NCBI GenBank assembly: GCA_018261955.1
Contig: JAGTRK010000002.1
Location: forward strand, 1 to 64,000
Reading direction: 5' to 3'
Length of the DNA: 64,000 bases
Source: Burkholderiaceae bacterium
GTDB taxonomy: Bacteria > Pseudomonadota > Gammaproteobacteria > Burkholderiales > Burkholderiaceae
The translations under genes and the position numbers were made by a program. The first letter of the stretch is position 1; every line of letters starts with the position of its first letter. Under the pieces are notes generated by a model. It saw nothing but the letters and a program-made list of their open reading frames with translations. It did no database searches and was not told the DNA's origin. Shown here one piece after another: positions 48,191 through 55,917 of the stretch.

Positions 48191-49420
48191 ATGAACCCAA
48201 ACACAAACCCCACAACATTATTTGGACTTGACCAACTGTTGACCGATGCTGCCTTACAAAACGAGTTAAAAGGGCGGCGTGTCGCGCTGTTGGCGCATCC
48301 GCCCTCAGTCACGCCCGAATTGACCCATGCTTTGGACGCTTTGGCGCAGATTCCCGCGTTTCAATTGTCTGCTGCGTTTGGGCCACAGCACGGTTTGCGC
48401 GGTGATAAGCAGGACAATATGATGGAGTCACCCGATTTCACGGATCCCAAACACGGCATTCCTGTATTCAGTTTGTATGGCGAAGTGCGTCGCCCGACCG
48501 ATGCGATGATGGCGAGTTTTGATGTGTTGTTGGTCGATTTGCAGGATTTGGGTTGCCGTATTTATACCTTCATCACAACCCTGCGCTATGTTTTAGAGGC
48601 GGCGGCCAAACATCATAAAACGGTTTGGATACTCGATCGCCCCAATCCAGCAGGGCGACCTGTAGAAGGCTTGACTTTGCGTACAGGATGGGAGAGCTTT
48701 GTGGGCGCGGGCGAAATGCCCATGCGTCATGGTTTAACCATGGGCGAGTTGGCGCATTGGTTTGTCAAAATCTTCAATATTGACGTGGATTATCGCGTGA
48801 TTCCGATGCAAAACTGGGACTTTGAGGCTGCGCCCGATTATGGTTGGCCACAACACCAACGCAGCTGGATTAACCCCAGTCCGAACGCGCCGAACCTGTC
48901 GATGGCGCGCGCGTATGCGGGCACAGTGATGTTAGAAGGCACGACGTTGTCTGAAGGGCGCGGTACCACGCGACCTTTGGAACTATTTGGTGCGCCCGAT
49001 ATCAATGCGGATACGGTGTTGACGCAAATGCAAAACATGGCACCGCAGTGGTTGCAAGGCTGTATTCTGCGCCCAATTTGGTTTGAGCCAACTTTTCATA
49101 AACACCAAGGAAAACTTTGTCAAGGTTTACAAATTCACGTGGATCACCCCTCGTACAACCACCATGAATTCCGCCCTTGGCGATTGATGGCGTTGGCGTT
49201 TAAAGCCATCCGTACGCTACAACCAGACTACCCACTGTGGCGCGATTTTGCTTACGAATACGAGCATGACCGATTGGCGATTGACCTCATCAATGGCTCG
49301 CCGTTGTTGCGTGAATGGGTGGACGATGCCACCACCACGCCAGAGGATTTGGAACACTTGGCAAGCATGGATGAAGTGCGTTGGATAAAAGACACAGAAA
49401 CGTTTAAACTATACCCGTAG
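48191..49420 (+). CDS. NamZ-like (DUF1343) exo-beta-N-acetylmuramidase
   Basis: 409 residues of the DUF1343 family, whose Bacillus member NamZ removes MurNAc from the non-reducing end of peptidoglycan fragments. Motifs include FGPQHGLRGDKQDNM near residue 62, VDLQDLGCRIYTF near residue 115, LDRPNPAGRPVEG near residue 150 and the EGTTLSEGRGTTRP run near residue 248. I see no signal peptide, so it may act in the cytoplasm on recycled muropeptides; this is inference. Follows the DOMON-like gene. Confidence 0.85.
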   Translation: MNPNTNPTTLFGLDQLLTDAALQNELKGRRVALLAHPPSVTPELTHALDALAQIPAFQLSAAFGPQHGLRGDKQDNMMESPDFTDPKHGIPVFSLYGEVRRPTDAMMASFDVLLVDLQDLGCRIYTFITTLRYVLEAAAKHHKTVWILDRPNPAGRPVEGLTLRTGWESFVGAGEMPMRHGLTMGELAHWFVKIFNIDVDYRVIPMQNWDFEAAPDYGWPQHQRSWINPSPNAPNLSMARAYAGTVMLEGTTLSEGRGTTRPLELFGAPDINADTVLTQMQNMAPQWLQGCILRPIWFEPTFHKHQGKLCQGLQIHVDHPSYNHHEFRPWRLMALAFKAIRTLQPDYPLWRDFAYEYEHDRLAIDLINGSPLLREWVDDATTTPEDLEHLASMDEVRWIKDTETFKLYP

Positions 49421-49471
49421 CCGTTGCGTGTTTAAACCGTTGTAAAAATCGCTTGGGTTGCGGCCAATATT

Positions 49472-49712
49472 AACCCAGATGATGCAATAGACCGCTCATC
49501 AATATGTGTGAAGTCGTGCAAATAATGACTTGCATGGCAGGTTTAGATTTCACCTATTGGGTTAAAATCGCTCCACTGAAATGGCGTCGCCCTATGACAT
49601 CATCTGCGTCGTTGCTCAATCCTTGAATACATTGAGTATTCAAGGATTTCGCGCCTCGCATCTGATGCCATATGGCTTAGCCATTTCAGTGTTCTATTGC
49701 ATCATCTGGGTT
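49472..49712. mobile_element. MITE-like element, copy 1
   Basis: 241 bases bounded by perfect 20-base terminal inverted repeats beginning AACCCAGATGATGCAATAGA. It contains a 13-bp hairpin (49618-49630 with 49636-49648) and a partly decayed longer inverted repeat. No coding frame. It matches copy 2 at about 95% by eye, in the opposite orientation. It lies between the namZ-like gene and ogt, ending 29 bases before the ogt ATG. Confidence 0.88.
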
Positions 49713-49741
49713 AAATAAACTTTATTGATAAGGAGTGGGAT

Positions 49742-50251
49742 ATGCGCCAATCATCTGTTGATATCAAACCTCAGGGTTTTAACGCCATCGTTAAAGCCCC
49801 ATTCGGCGCGGTGGGCATACGTCTAAATCCCGCCCGAACGCATATTCAAGAATTCATTTATCTACCCGCCGACACCCAAGCGCAAAAACCCGATTGTGAA
49901 TTGGCGGCGCGCGCCAGCGAGCAGGTCAAAGCCTTTATTTCCAATCCGAATTTCAAATTTGATTTGCCTTTGTTGGAACAAGGTACGGAATTTCAAAACA
50001 AAGTTTGGCGCGTGATTGCCTCACTTGAAAACGGGCAGACCTTGACCTACAAACAAGTCGGACAGCTCATCGCCTGCGGTGCGCCGCGCGCGGTCGGTGG
50101 TGCCTGTGGTGCAAATCCGTATCCGCTGATTGTGCCTTGCCATCGAGTGGTCGCGACCAATGGCATCGGTGGTTTTGCGCACAATGATGGCGGCTTTTAT
50201 GTCGGGGTGAAACGCTGGTTGCTGGCACAAGAAGGCATCGTCTATGACTGA
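49742..50251 (+). CDS. ogt: Methylated-DNA-protein-cysteine methyltransferase
   Basis: 169 residues. Suicide repair enzyme that takes alkyl groups from O6-alkylguanine onto the Cys of the PCHRVV motif (near residue 137). Preceded by GTEFQNKVWR and YKQVGQLIACGAPRAVGG, the DNA-binding helix region with its Arg finger. AAGGAG lies six bases before the ATG. It overlaps xerD by eight bases. The gene sits between the two inverted repeat copies. Confidence 0.95.
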   Translation: MRQSSVDIKPQGFNAIVKAPFGAVGIRLNPARTHIQEFIYLPADTQAQKPDCELAARASEQVKAFISNPNFKFDLPLLEQGTEFQNKVWRVIASLENGQTLTYKQVGQLIACGAPRAVGGACGANPYPLIVPCHRVVATNGIGGFAHNDGGFYVGVKRWLLAQEGIVYD

Positions 50252-51206
50252 TGTAGGGGCTGACGCGACCAAATTGGCGGATGCCGAAAACGCACTGATA
50301 GACCAACTCATTGACCAGTTTTGTAGCCAATTGTGGCTCGCGCACGGTTTGTCTGAAAACACGCTCGCCAGTTATGGCTCGGATGTGCGCCAATTGGCAA
50401 AGTTTTTGCAAACACGTGGGCGCAGTTTACAAACCGCACAATCGGCAGACATTGAAGCCTACCTTGCGCACATCTTCGTCAATAAATCGGTCAAAAAATC
50501 CACTTCGAGCAATCGCAAAATCGGTAGTTTCAAACGGTTTTTCCAATGGGCTTTGCAAAGTCATCTGCGCCATGATGACCCAACCATTCATTTGGTGCTC
50601 GCCAAGCCATTGGCACGCTTGCCCAAAAGTCTGTCTGAGCAACAAGTTGAAGATTTACTCAATGCGCCTGATGAGAGCGATTTGGGCGTGCGCAACCGCG
50701 CGATGCTCGAACTCATGTACGCCAGCGGCTTGCGCGTGACTGAGTTGGTTGGCGTGCGCATGTTGGATGTGAGTTTGAATGATGGCGTGTTGCGCATCAC
50801 GGGCAAGGGCAATAAAACCCGACTGGTGCCTTTTGGCGAAGATGCGGGCGAACGTCTGAAAAAATATTTGGACGGTGCGCGGGTGGCGTTGTTACATGGA
50901 CGCACTTGCGATGAGGTGTTTGTCACGGCGCGCGGCGGCGCGATGACGCGGCAGATGTTTTGGCATGTGATTAAAAAATACGCGGTACAGGTGGGCATCC
51001 CTTTGTCCATCATCTCACCGCATACCTTGCGTCATGCGTTTGCCACGCATTTACTGAATCACGGCGCGGATTTGCGTGTGGTGCAGATGTTGCTCGGACA
51101 TTCGGACATCTCGACCACGCAGATTTACACCCACGTCGCCCAAGAGCGATTGAAAAATATCCATGCCCAGCACCATCCGCGTGGTTCAACCCAGATGATG
51201 CAATAG
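50244..51206 (+). CDS. xerD: Site-specific tyrosine recombinase XerD
   Basis: Resolves chromosome dimers at dif with XerC. All tyrosine-recombinase residues are present: R164 (ASGLRVTEL), H260 and R263 (HTLRH), H286 (LLGHSD) and nucleophile Y295 (IYTH). The motif NHGADLRVVQMLLGHSD and the tail QHHPRG identify XerD rather than XerC. The normal protein ends at about HHPRG; here the last residues TQMMQ and the stop lie inside the end of repeat copy 2, so the element cut off the native 3' end without harming the domain. 320 residues. Confidence 0.93.
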   Translation: MTDVGADATKLADAENALIDQLIDQFCSQLWLAHGLSENTLASYGSDVRQLAKFLQTRGRSLQTAQSADIEAYLAHIFVNKSVKKSTSSNRKIGSFKRFFQWALQSHLRHDDPTIHLVLAKPLARLPKSLSEQQVEDLLNAPDESDLGVRNRAMLELMYASGLRVTELVGVRMLDVSLNDGVLRITGKGNKTRLVPFGEDAGERLKKYLDGARVALLHGRTCDEVFVTARGGAMTRQMFWHVIKKYAVQVGIPLSIISPHTLRHAFATHLLNHGADLRVVQMLLGHSDISTTQIYTHVAQERLKNIHAQHHPRGSTQMMQ

Positions 51207-51427
51207 AACACTGAAATGGCTAAGCCATATGGCATCAGATGCGAGGCGCGAAACCCTTGAATACTCAATGTATTCAAGGGTTGAGTAACGACGCAGATGA
51301 TGCCATATGGCTTAGCCATTTCAGTGGAGCGATTTTAACCCAATAGGTGAAATTAAACCTGCTATGCAAGTCATTATTTGCACGACTTCACACCTATTGA
51401 TGAGCGGTCTATTGCATCATCTGGGTT
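51188..51427. mobile_element. MITE-like element, copy 2 (inverted)
   Basis: 240 bases with the same 20-base terminal inverted repeats as copy 1. Inside, a perfect 29-base inverted repeat (51209-51237 with 51298-51326) encloses a 13-bp hairpin (51252-51264 with 51270-51282). If the ends are taken as ACCC/GGGT it is flanked by TCA on both sides, a possible 3-base target duplication. Its left end contains the xerD stop codon. Confidence 0.88.
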
Positions 51428-51441
51428 CATAGTATGAATTT

Positions 51442-51474
51442 AAAAAAACGGCAAATCTGAATTGATTTGCCGTT
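51442..51474 (-). terminator. Rho-independent terminator of phoX
   Basis: An 11-bp stem (51447-51457 with 51464-51474) around six bases runs, on the minus strand, into a run of Ts (the A-run 51442-51448 on plus). It lies 45 bases past the phoX stop. Confidence 0.85.
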
Positions 51475-51519
51475 GTCAATCGTGCCCTTGAACGTTGCAA
51501 TGGGCACGCACATGAAGCC

Positions 51520-53463
51520 TTACAATTTAATGCTGCTCGCCTGTGCAGTGAGGTAGCCAACCGCCGCGCCGTAGCGGTCTTTGTAGTTGGCGCGGATGAT
51601 GGGGTCAAGCGCGGGTTGCACGATGCTGTGGATTTTTTCCCAATCGCCCGCGTGTTGGAAATTACTCATGATGTAGGTGTAACCATGAATATTGTCCGCG
51701 ACAAATAACCCTGTTGCTTCCGCGCCAGATGGTACCGACATAATGCGTGTCAATTCTGTGGTGTCCACGTTGTATGCCCATAAGAAGTTGTTGACATGCA
51801 TCCCGCTGTCTTCGCCGATAAACAATGTGCGCAGTTTTTCAGAGAACTTCAGATTATCTGGATTGCCGAGTTTGTCTGCGTGTGCGGTATTGCCGAGTGC
51901 ATCGGGTGTCGCCAAGTCTTCGCCGACAATCAAGGCTTTGGTATCGGCCGCGACCCATTCGCTGTGAATCGGTTTGCCTGAACTGTCTTTTTGCCCACCT
52001 TTGAGGTTCAGTGCCATCACACCGCCTGCGTTGAGGGCTTTGTCCAAGGCAATGCCACTGCCTGCGTACCAGCCTTTGCCGCCTTTGACCATGGAGTCTT
52101 TGATGTAGGACAGGGCGGAGTAAGCGACTTTGTCACGCACATTGACCGTTGTGCCTTCCATTTTGGTGTAAGCCATAGAGCCCCCCATCAAGCCCGCATA
52201 GCGGTGGGTTTCGAGGAATGCGGCGGCTTTTTCCATCCCCGATTTGACTTTGATCCAGTTGGCTTTGCCGTTGAGCCAGACTTTGGTAAACGTTGCGTCA
52301 AGGGGGTCTTCTTTGCGCACATCCATGATGTCGGTGGGTTTGAGTGTATTTGCCATTTTTTTAATTTCATCACTGGTAGCATGTCCCAAATGAATCCATG
52401 TGATGGGTGTGGGTACTGCTGTTGGGTCAACGCTAGAACCTGCGCCAACCTTAGCGACATATAAATTACCTGCGGATAAATCCCGTGCTTTGTCGGCAAT
52501 AAACATGAACAATCCGCCGTTGGTCGCATCATCGCCCATCAACGCAGTACGCTCATCGGGCATCATTTGAATCAATTCATGTGAAATACGCCCCAAACAG
52601 TAGTGTTTCTTGATTGTGCCTGTGCCATCTGGATTAACCACTACTTCTGGTAAATGGCCGTAGTGATAGGCTTTGGCAGTGGATTCGTCACCAAACAGGT
52701 TTTTTGAAAAGGCTTTGAGTTGTTTGTCATCTGAGTTAAACGCATCTGGCTCGTATTCCTCGCTCGATAAATGCGTGCCCCACGGCGATAAACTCGAACC
52801 GCAGGTAATCCATAGACCTTGTACTTTGGACGTATCGACATTGTGGTATTTGACCAAAGACAGTTTGCCCGTTTTTGGGTCTTGATCCAGCGTGAGTACC
52901 GCAATCGGTGAAGGCACTTTGCCGTAGTTGTCCGCATTGGCTAAATCGCGGGTGACGTATTCAAATTGCACCACAGCGAATACGGGCTTGCCTTTCACAC
53001 CGTTGACTTTGGCATTAGGTAAAGTCAATAGCGATGTGCCATCTGGCGCATCGGAAAACAGTTGACGCTCTTTGCCTGACACCGAGCGATCCATAATTGG
53101 TTGGTTTTTGATGTTGTAGTTGCCACCTGCAAGGGTTTTACCGCCTTTGCCATCAGGGACTAAATCACCCGTGAGAAAAAACGACTCGTAGCCGAGGTTG
53201 TAGGTTTGGGCGTGTCCTGTGCTGTATTTGACCGTGAGTTTGGATGCAACATGATTGATCGCCATTTTCGCTGGGTTGTCCAAATTTGGCGCGCCCATGC
53301 CTTTGAATGTGGCTGATACAAATTCACCTATCGAGGATAGGGCTGGGGCAGCGTGTGCGGTGTTTTGATTAAACAATGCGCCCATACCGCCCAATGGCAA
53401 TAAAGGTGCTGCACTGAGTGCTTTGAGGATTTTACGGCGTTGTGTGAGATGAGGGGTGTGCAT
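51520..53463 (-). CDS. phoX: PhoX family (DUF839) alkaline phosphatase
   Basis: 647 residues. A twin-arginine-type signal (TQRRKILKAL, then a hydrophobic stretch ending AHA) sends it out by the Tat route. PhoX enzymes are iron- and calcium-dependent phosphomonoesterases made under phosphate limitation. Conserved parts seen: CGSSLSPWGTHLSSEEYEPD near residue 225, GRISHELIQMMPDERTALMGDD near residue 300 and FIGEDSGMHVNN near residue 565. AAAGGA precedes the ATG. It is 55 bases behind agt, with no promoter of its own that I could find. Confidence 0.9.
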   Translation of the reverse strand: MHTPHLTQRRKILKALSAAPLLPLGGMGALFNQNTAHAAPALSSIGEFVSATFKGMGAPNLDNPAKMAINHVASKLTVKYSTGHAQTYNLGYESFFLTGDLVPDGKGGKTLAGGNYNIKNQPIMDRSVSGKERQLFSDAPDGTSLLTLPNAKVNGVKGKPVFAVVQFEYVTRDLANADNYGKVPSPIAVLTLDQDPKTGKLSLVKYHNVDTSKVQGLWITCGSSLSPWGTHLSSEEYEPDAFNSDDKQLKAFSKNLFGDESTAKAYHYGHLPEVVVNPDGTGTIKKHYCLGRISHELIQMMPDERTALMGDDATNGGLFMFIADKARDLSAGNLYVAKVGAGSSVDPTAVPTPITWIHLGHATSDEIKKMANTLKPTDIMDVRKEDPLDATFTKVWLNGKANWIKVKSGMEKAAAFLETHRYAGLMGGSMAYTKMEGTTVNVRDKVAYSALSYIKDSMVKGGKGWYAGSGIALDKALNAGGVMALNLKGGQKDSSGKPIHSEWVAADTKALIVGEDLATPDALGNTAHADKLGNPDNLKFSEKLRTLFIGEDSGMHVNNFLWAYNVDTTELTRIMSVPSGAEATGLFVADNIHGYTYIMSNFQHAGDWEKIHSIVQPALDPIIRANYKDRYGAAVGYLTAQASSIKL

Positions 53464-53518
53464 ATTGTTCCTTTAAAAATAATGTGTATTAAACGTTAAA
53501 AACATCACCTGAGCCATA

Positions 53519-54556
53519 TTATTGCGTTGATAAAACAGCATGGTTTATCGTTGCGTTGGTCTGTGTGCTCGTGTGAAAACTTAAAAATTCTTGGGTACAC
53601 GCGCGCCATGAAAATTGTTCGGCATGGGCGCGTGCCACTTCAGAAGGGATGTTCAAAGCGCGCTCACAAGCACGTTGCAAGTCGTTGTCCATCACGCCAG
53701 CGGGTGAGTCGCCAATCACATCAATTGGTCCTGTCACAGGATAGGCCGCCACGGGCGTACCGCATGCCAGTGCCTCCAGTAGTACCAAACCAAAGGTGTC
53801 GGTCAAACTGGGGAATACAAACACATCGGCGGACGAATAGACTTTTGCTAACTCGTCTTGCGTGAGTACGCCCAAATAGTTCACGTCGGGGTACTGTTTT
53901 TGCAAACGTGCCAATTCAGGGCCTTCGCCGACCACCCACTTGCTGCCTTTGAGATTCAGTTGTAAAAACGCATCAATGTTTTTTTCAATCGCCACGCGCC
54001 CAACGTATAAATAAATCGGGTTTTCAGTGTTGAGTATATTGGTGGGGTGTGGGTAGAACAACTCGGTGTCCACACCGCGTGCCCACAGCGCGACATTGGT
54101 AAAACCATAAAGCTTCAAATCATCCATCACCACCTGAGTGGGCGCGAGCATGTATTGTGCAGGGGCGTGAAACCAACGTAAAAATCGATACGTCCAAGCC
54201 AGTGGAATCGCAAAGCGCGCTTTGACGTATTCGGGAAAACGGGTGTGGTACGCCGTGGTAAACGGCAAGCGATGCTTGAGGGCATAACGGCGCGCTGCCA
54301 TGCCCAAAGGGCCTTCGGTGGCGATGTGAATCGCATCGGGTTGCGACTCTGCCATCATCTGCGCCAAACGACGGTAGGGAAGTAGCGACAGTCGGATTTC
54401 AGGATAAGTCGGGCACGCCACCGTGGTGAAACTCAGGGGTGTAATCATCGAAACTTCATGTCCCATGCGCGTTAACTCGCGGTTGGTCGCTTGAATGGTG
54501 CGCACCACGCCATTGACCTGTGGTTCCCAAGCATCGGTCACAATCATGATGTTCAT
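53519..54556 (-). CDS. GT4 glycosyltransferase, Agt-like glycolipid synthase
   Basis: 346 residues from ATG 54556. GT-B fold: N domain with TDAWEPQVNGVVRTI and the acceptor-side GPLGMAARRYAL, C domain with YVGRVAIEKNID near residue 190 and the EX7E region FPSLTDTFGLVLLEALACGTPV near residue 255. No membrane helix. Its ATG overlaps the plcP stop (ATGA). Pairing with a PlcP-type phosphoesterase and a Pho box suggests it is the Agt enzyme that adds a sugar to diacylglycerol when phospholipids are replaced during phosphate starvation; this is inferred from context. Confidence 0.8.
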   Translation of the reverse strand: MNIMIVTDAWEPQVNGVVRTIQATNRELTRMGHEVSMITPLSFTTVACPTYPEIRLSLLPYRRLAQMMAESQPDAIHIATEGPLGMAARRYALKHRLPFTTAYHTRFPEYVKARFAIPLAWTYRFLRWFHAPAQYMLAPTQVVMDDLKLYGFTNVALWARGVDTELFYPHPTNILNTENPIYLYVGRVAIEKNIDAFLQLNLKGSKWVVGEGPELARLQKQYPDVNYLGVLTQDELAKVYSSADVFVFPSLTDTFGLVLLEALACGTPVAAYPVTGPIDVIGDSPAGVMDNDLQRACERALNIPSEVARAHAEQFSWRACTQEFLSFHTSTQTNATINHAVLSTQ

Positions 54557-55503
54557 AGGCTCACCCAATGTGCGCTTGGTTGTAAAAAGGCTCTGCGCGT
54601 GGTACGCAATATATTCGCCACACTCGCCGCCCATGCTTGATCGTGCTCAGGTTCGGGTACCGCAATCACGTCGGTGGTCACAGGTGCAACTTCGAGGGTG
54701 CGATGACTCAATTTGCCCCATTCAATAATCGACAACTGACCTTGCGCATCCTCAGCGACCGCTGTTAAACTCTCGACCCAATCGCCTGAATTGAGGTAGG
54801 TAACACCGTTGATGTCGCGCATCTGTGCTTTATGGATGTGACCACAGAGCACCGCTTGGCAACCACGGCGTTGCGCTTCACTGGCAACCGCAGTTTCAAA
54901 ACTGTCGATGTAGGCGACCGCATTTTTGACACGGTCTTTGAGGAACTGCGACAGCGACCAGTATTCCCAACCCATTTTGGCGCGCCACAAATTGAGCCAA
55001 CGGTTGGCTTTGAGCGCGAACATATACAACTCGTCGCCAATTTTTGCCAACCACTGCATGTTTTGCACCACGCCATCAAATAAATCACCGTGCAAAATCC
55101 AAATCTTTCGATCATCGGCTGTGGTGTGAATCACCTCATCGACAAACTCAATCCCGCCCATTTCGATGCTCGGTATGCGTCCATCGCCCTCATCCAACTT
55201 CTCAATGAAGTCGCGGATAAACATATCATGGTTGCCCGTGATATAGACAATCCGCGTGCCTTTACGCGCTTTGCGCAAGAGTTTTTGAATCACATCGTTG
55301 TGGGCTTGTGGCCAGTACCAACGTTTTTTCAATTGCCAGCCATCGATAATGTCGCCAACCAAATAAATTGTCTCCGCCTCATTGTGCGCTATAAAGTCCA
55401 GCAAGGCGCGCGCTTGGCAATTGCGCGTACCCAAATGCACATCCGAAATCCACAGGGTGCGGTGTTGTTTGGATTGCTTCCTCAAAGTTATCTGTGTGTC
55501 CAT
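54553..55503 (-). CDS. plcP: PlcP-like phospholipase C (metallophosphoesterase)
   Basis: 316 residues. Calcineurin-type metallophosphoesterase with every metal motif: SDVHLG near residue 21, GDIIDGW near residue 50, GNHDM near residue 90, HGDLFD near residue 138 and GHIHK near residue 222. Databases often label such proteins UDP-2,3-diacylglucosamine diphosphatase, but the YWPQAHNDVIQKLLRKARKG stretch and its partner gene match PlcP of Sinorhizobium and marine bacteria, which splits phospholipids to diacylglycerol under low phosphate. ATG 55503 has AAAGGAGG upstream. First gene of the plcP-agt-phoX set. Confidence 0.82.
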   Translation of the reverse strand: MDTQITLRKQSKQHRTLWISDVHLGTRNCQARALLDFIAHNEAETIYLVGDIIDGWQLKKRWYWPQAHNDVIQKLLRKARKGTRIVYITGNHDMFIRDFIEKLDEGDGRIPSIEMGGIEFVDEVIHTTADDRKIWILHGDLFDGVVQNMQWLAKIGDELYMFALKANRWLNLWRAKMGWEYWSLSQFLKDRVKNAVAYIDSFETAVASEAQRRGCQAVLCGHIHKAQMRDINGVTYLNSGDWVESLTAVAEDAQGQLSIIEWGKLSHRTLEVAPVTTDVIAVPEPEHDQAWAASVANILRTTRRAFLQPSAHWVSL

Positions 55504-55538
55504 AGCCACCTCCTTTATCGTCGTCTTTATTGTGGCGT

Positions 55539-55594
55539 ATGGTAGTGGGCAAATATGACGAAGTGATTAAAGACTGATGACAAATTGATGAAAT
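55539..55594 (-). promoter_or_regulatory. Pho box and promoter of plcP-agt-phoX
   Basis: On the minus strand four heptamers, ATTTCAT, TTGTCAT, CTTTAAT and TCGTCAT, are each separated by four bases (55594 to 55555), the exact 11-base phasing of PhoB sites (consensus CTGTCAT). Ten bases further on, TACCAT (55544-55539) is a fair -10, as in PhoB-activated promoters that lack a -35. Confidence 0.75.
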
Positions 55595-55717
55595 GTACGC
55601 GGTGAGCGGGACATGACGGTGATGCGCTAAGATGCGTTGGATATTCCGTGCGTTTTCGACTGTTTGCTCATATCCCACACACAAAATTTTTTGTAACTCA
55701 CGTTACCAATAGACAAC

Positions 55718-55755
55718 AAAAAACCCTGCAAACATTGATGTTTACAGGGCTTTTT
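55718..55755 (-). terminator. Terminator after tRNA-Leu
   Basis: CCCTG-C-AAACAT (55724-55735) pairs with ATGTTT-A-CAGGG (55738-55749) with one mismatch. A-runs and T-runs on both sides allow it to act in either direction. Confidence 0.8.
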
Positions 55756-55784
55756 CTAATCATGGGTGTTGCTGATTATTTAAC

Positions 55785-55869
55785 TGGTGCCGAGGGGGGG
55801 AATCGAACCCCCACTCCTTTCGGAACCGGATTTTGAGTCCGGCGCGTCTACCAATTCCACCACCTCGGC
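55785..55869 (-). tRNA. leuX-like: tRNA-Leu (anticodon CAA)
   Basis: 85 bases with the CCA end encoded. The acceptor stem pairs GCCGAGG with CCTCGGC, and the anticodon stem-loop CCGGA-CTCAAAA-TCCGG gives anticodon CAA (codon UUG). A long variable arm and the GGTTCGATTCC T-loop confirm a class II leucine tRNA. Confidence 0.96.
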
Positions 55870-55880
55870 GTGAGAACGAC

Positions 55881-55909
55881 ATTATCCATATTTTGCCAGA
55901 GTTTTGCAA
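55881..55909 (-). promoter_or_regulatory. Candidate tRNA-Leu promoter
   Basis: Minus-strand TTGCAA (55909-55904) and GATAAT (55886-55881) are 17 bases apart, between the pgi stop and the tRNA. Confidence 0.65.
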
Positions 55910-55917
55910 GTGTTTTT

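Noticed and set aside
49472-49712. Integron attC site or IS element in place of a MITE
   Set aside because: No attC core sites and no transposase frame were seen; short size, terminal repeats and two copies fit a MITE-like element better.
51125-51319. Minus frame across the xerD end and repeat copy 2
   Set aside because: It is formed by the repeat and xerD antisense; copy 1 carries no such frame, so the element is treated as non-coding.
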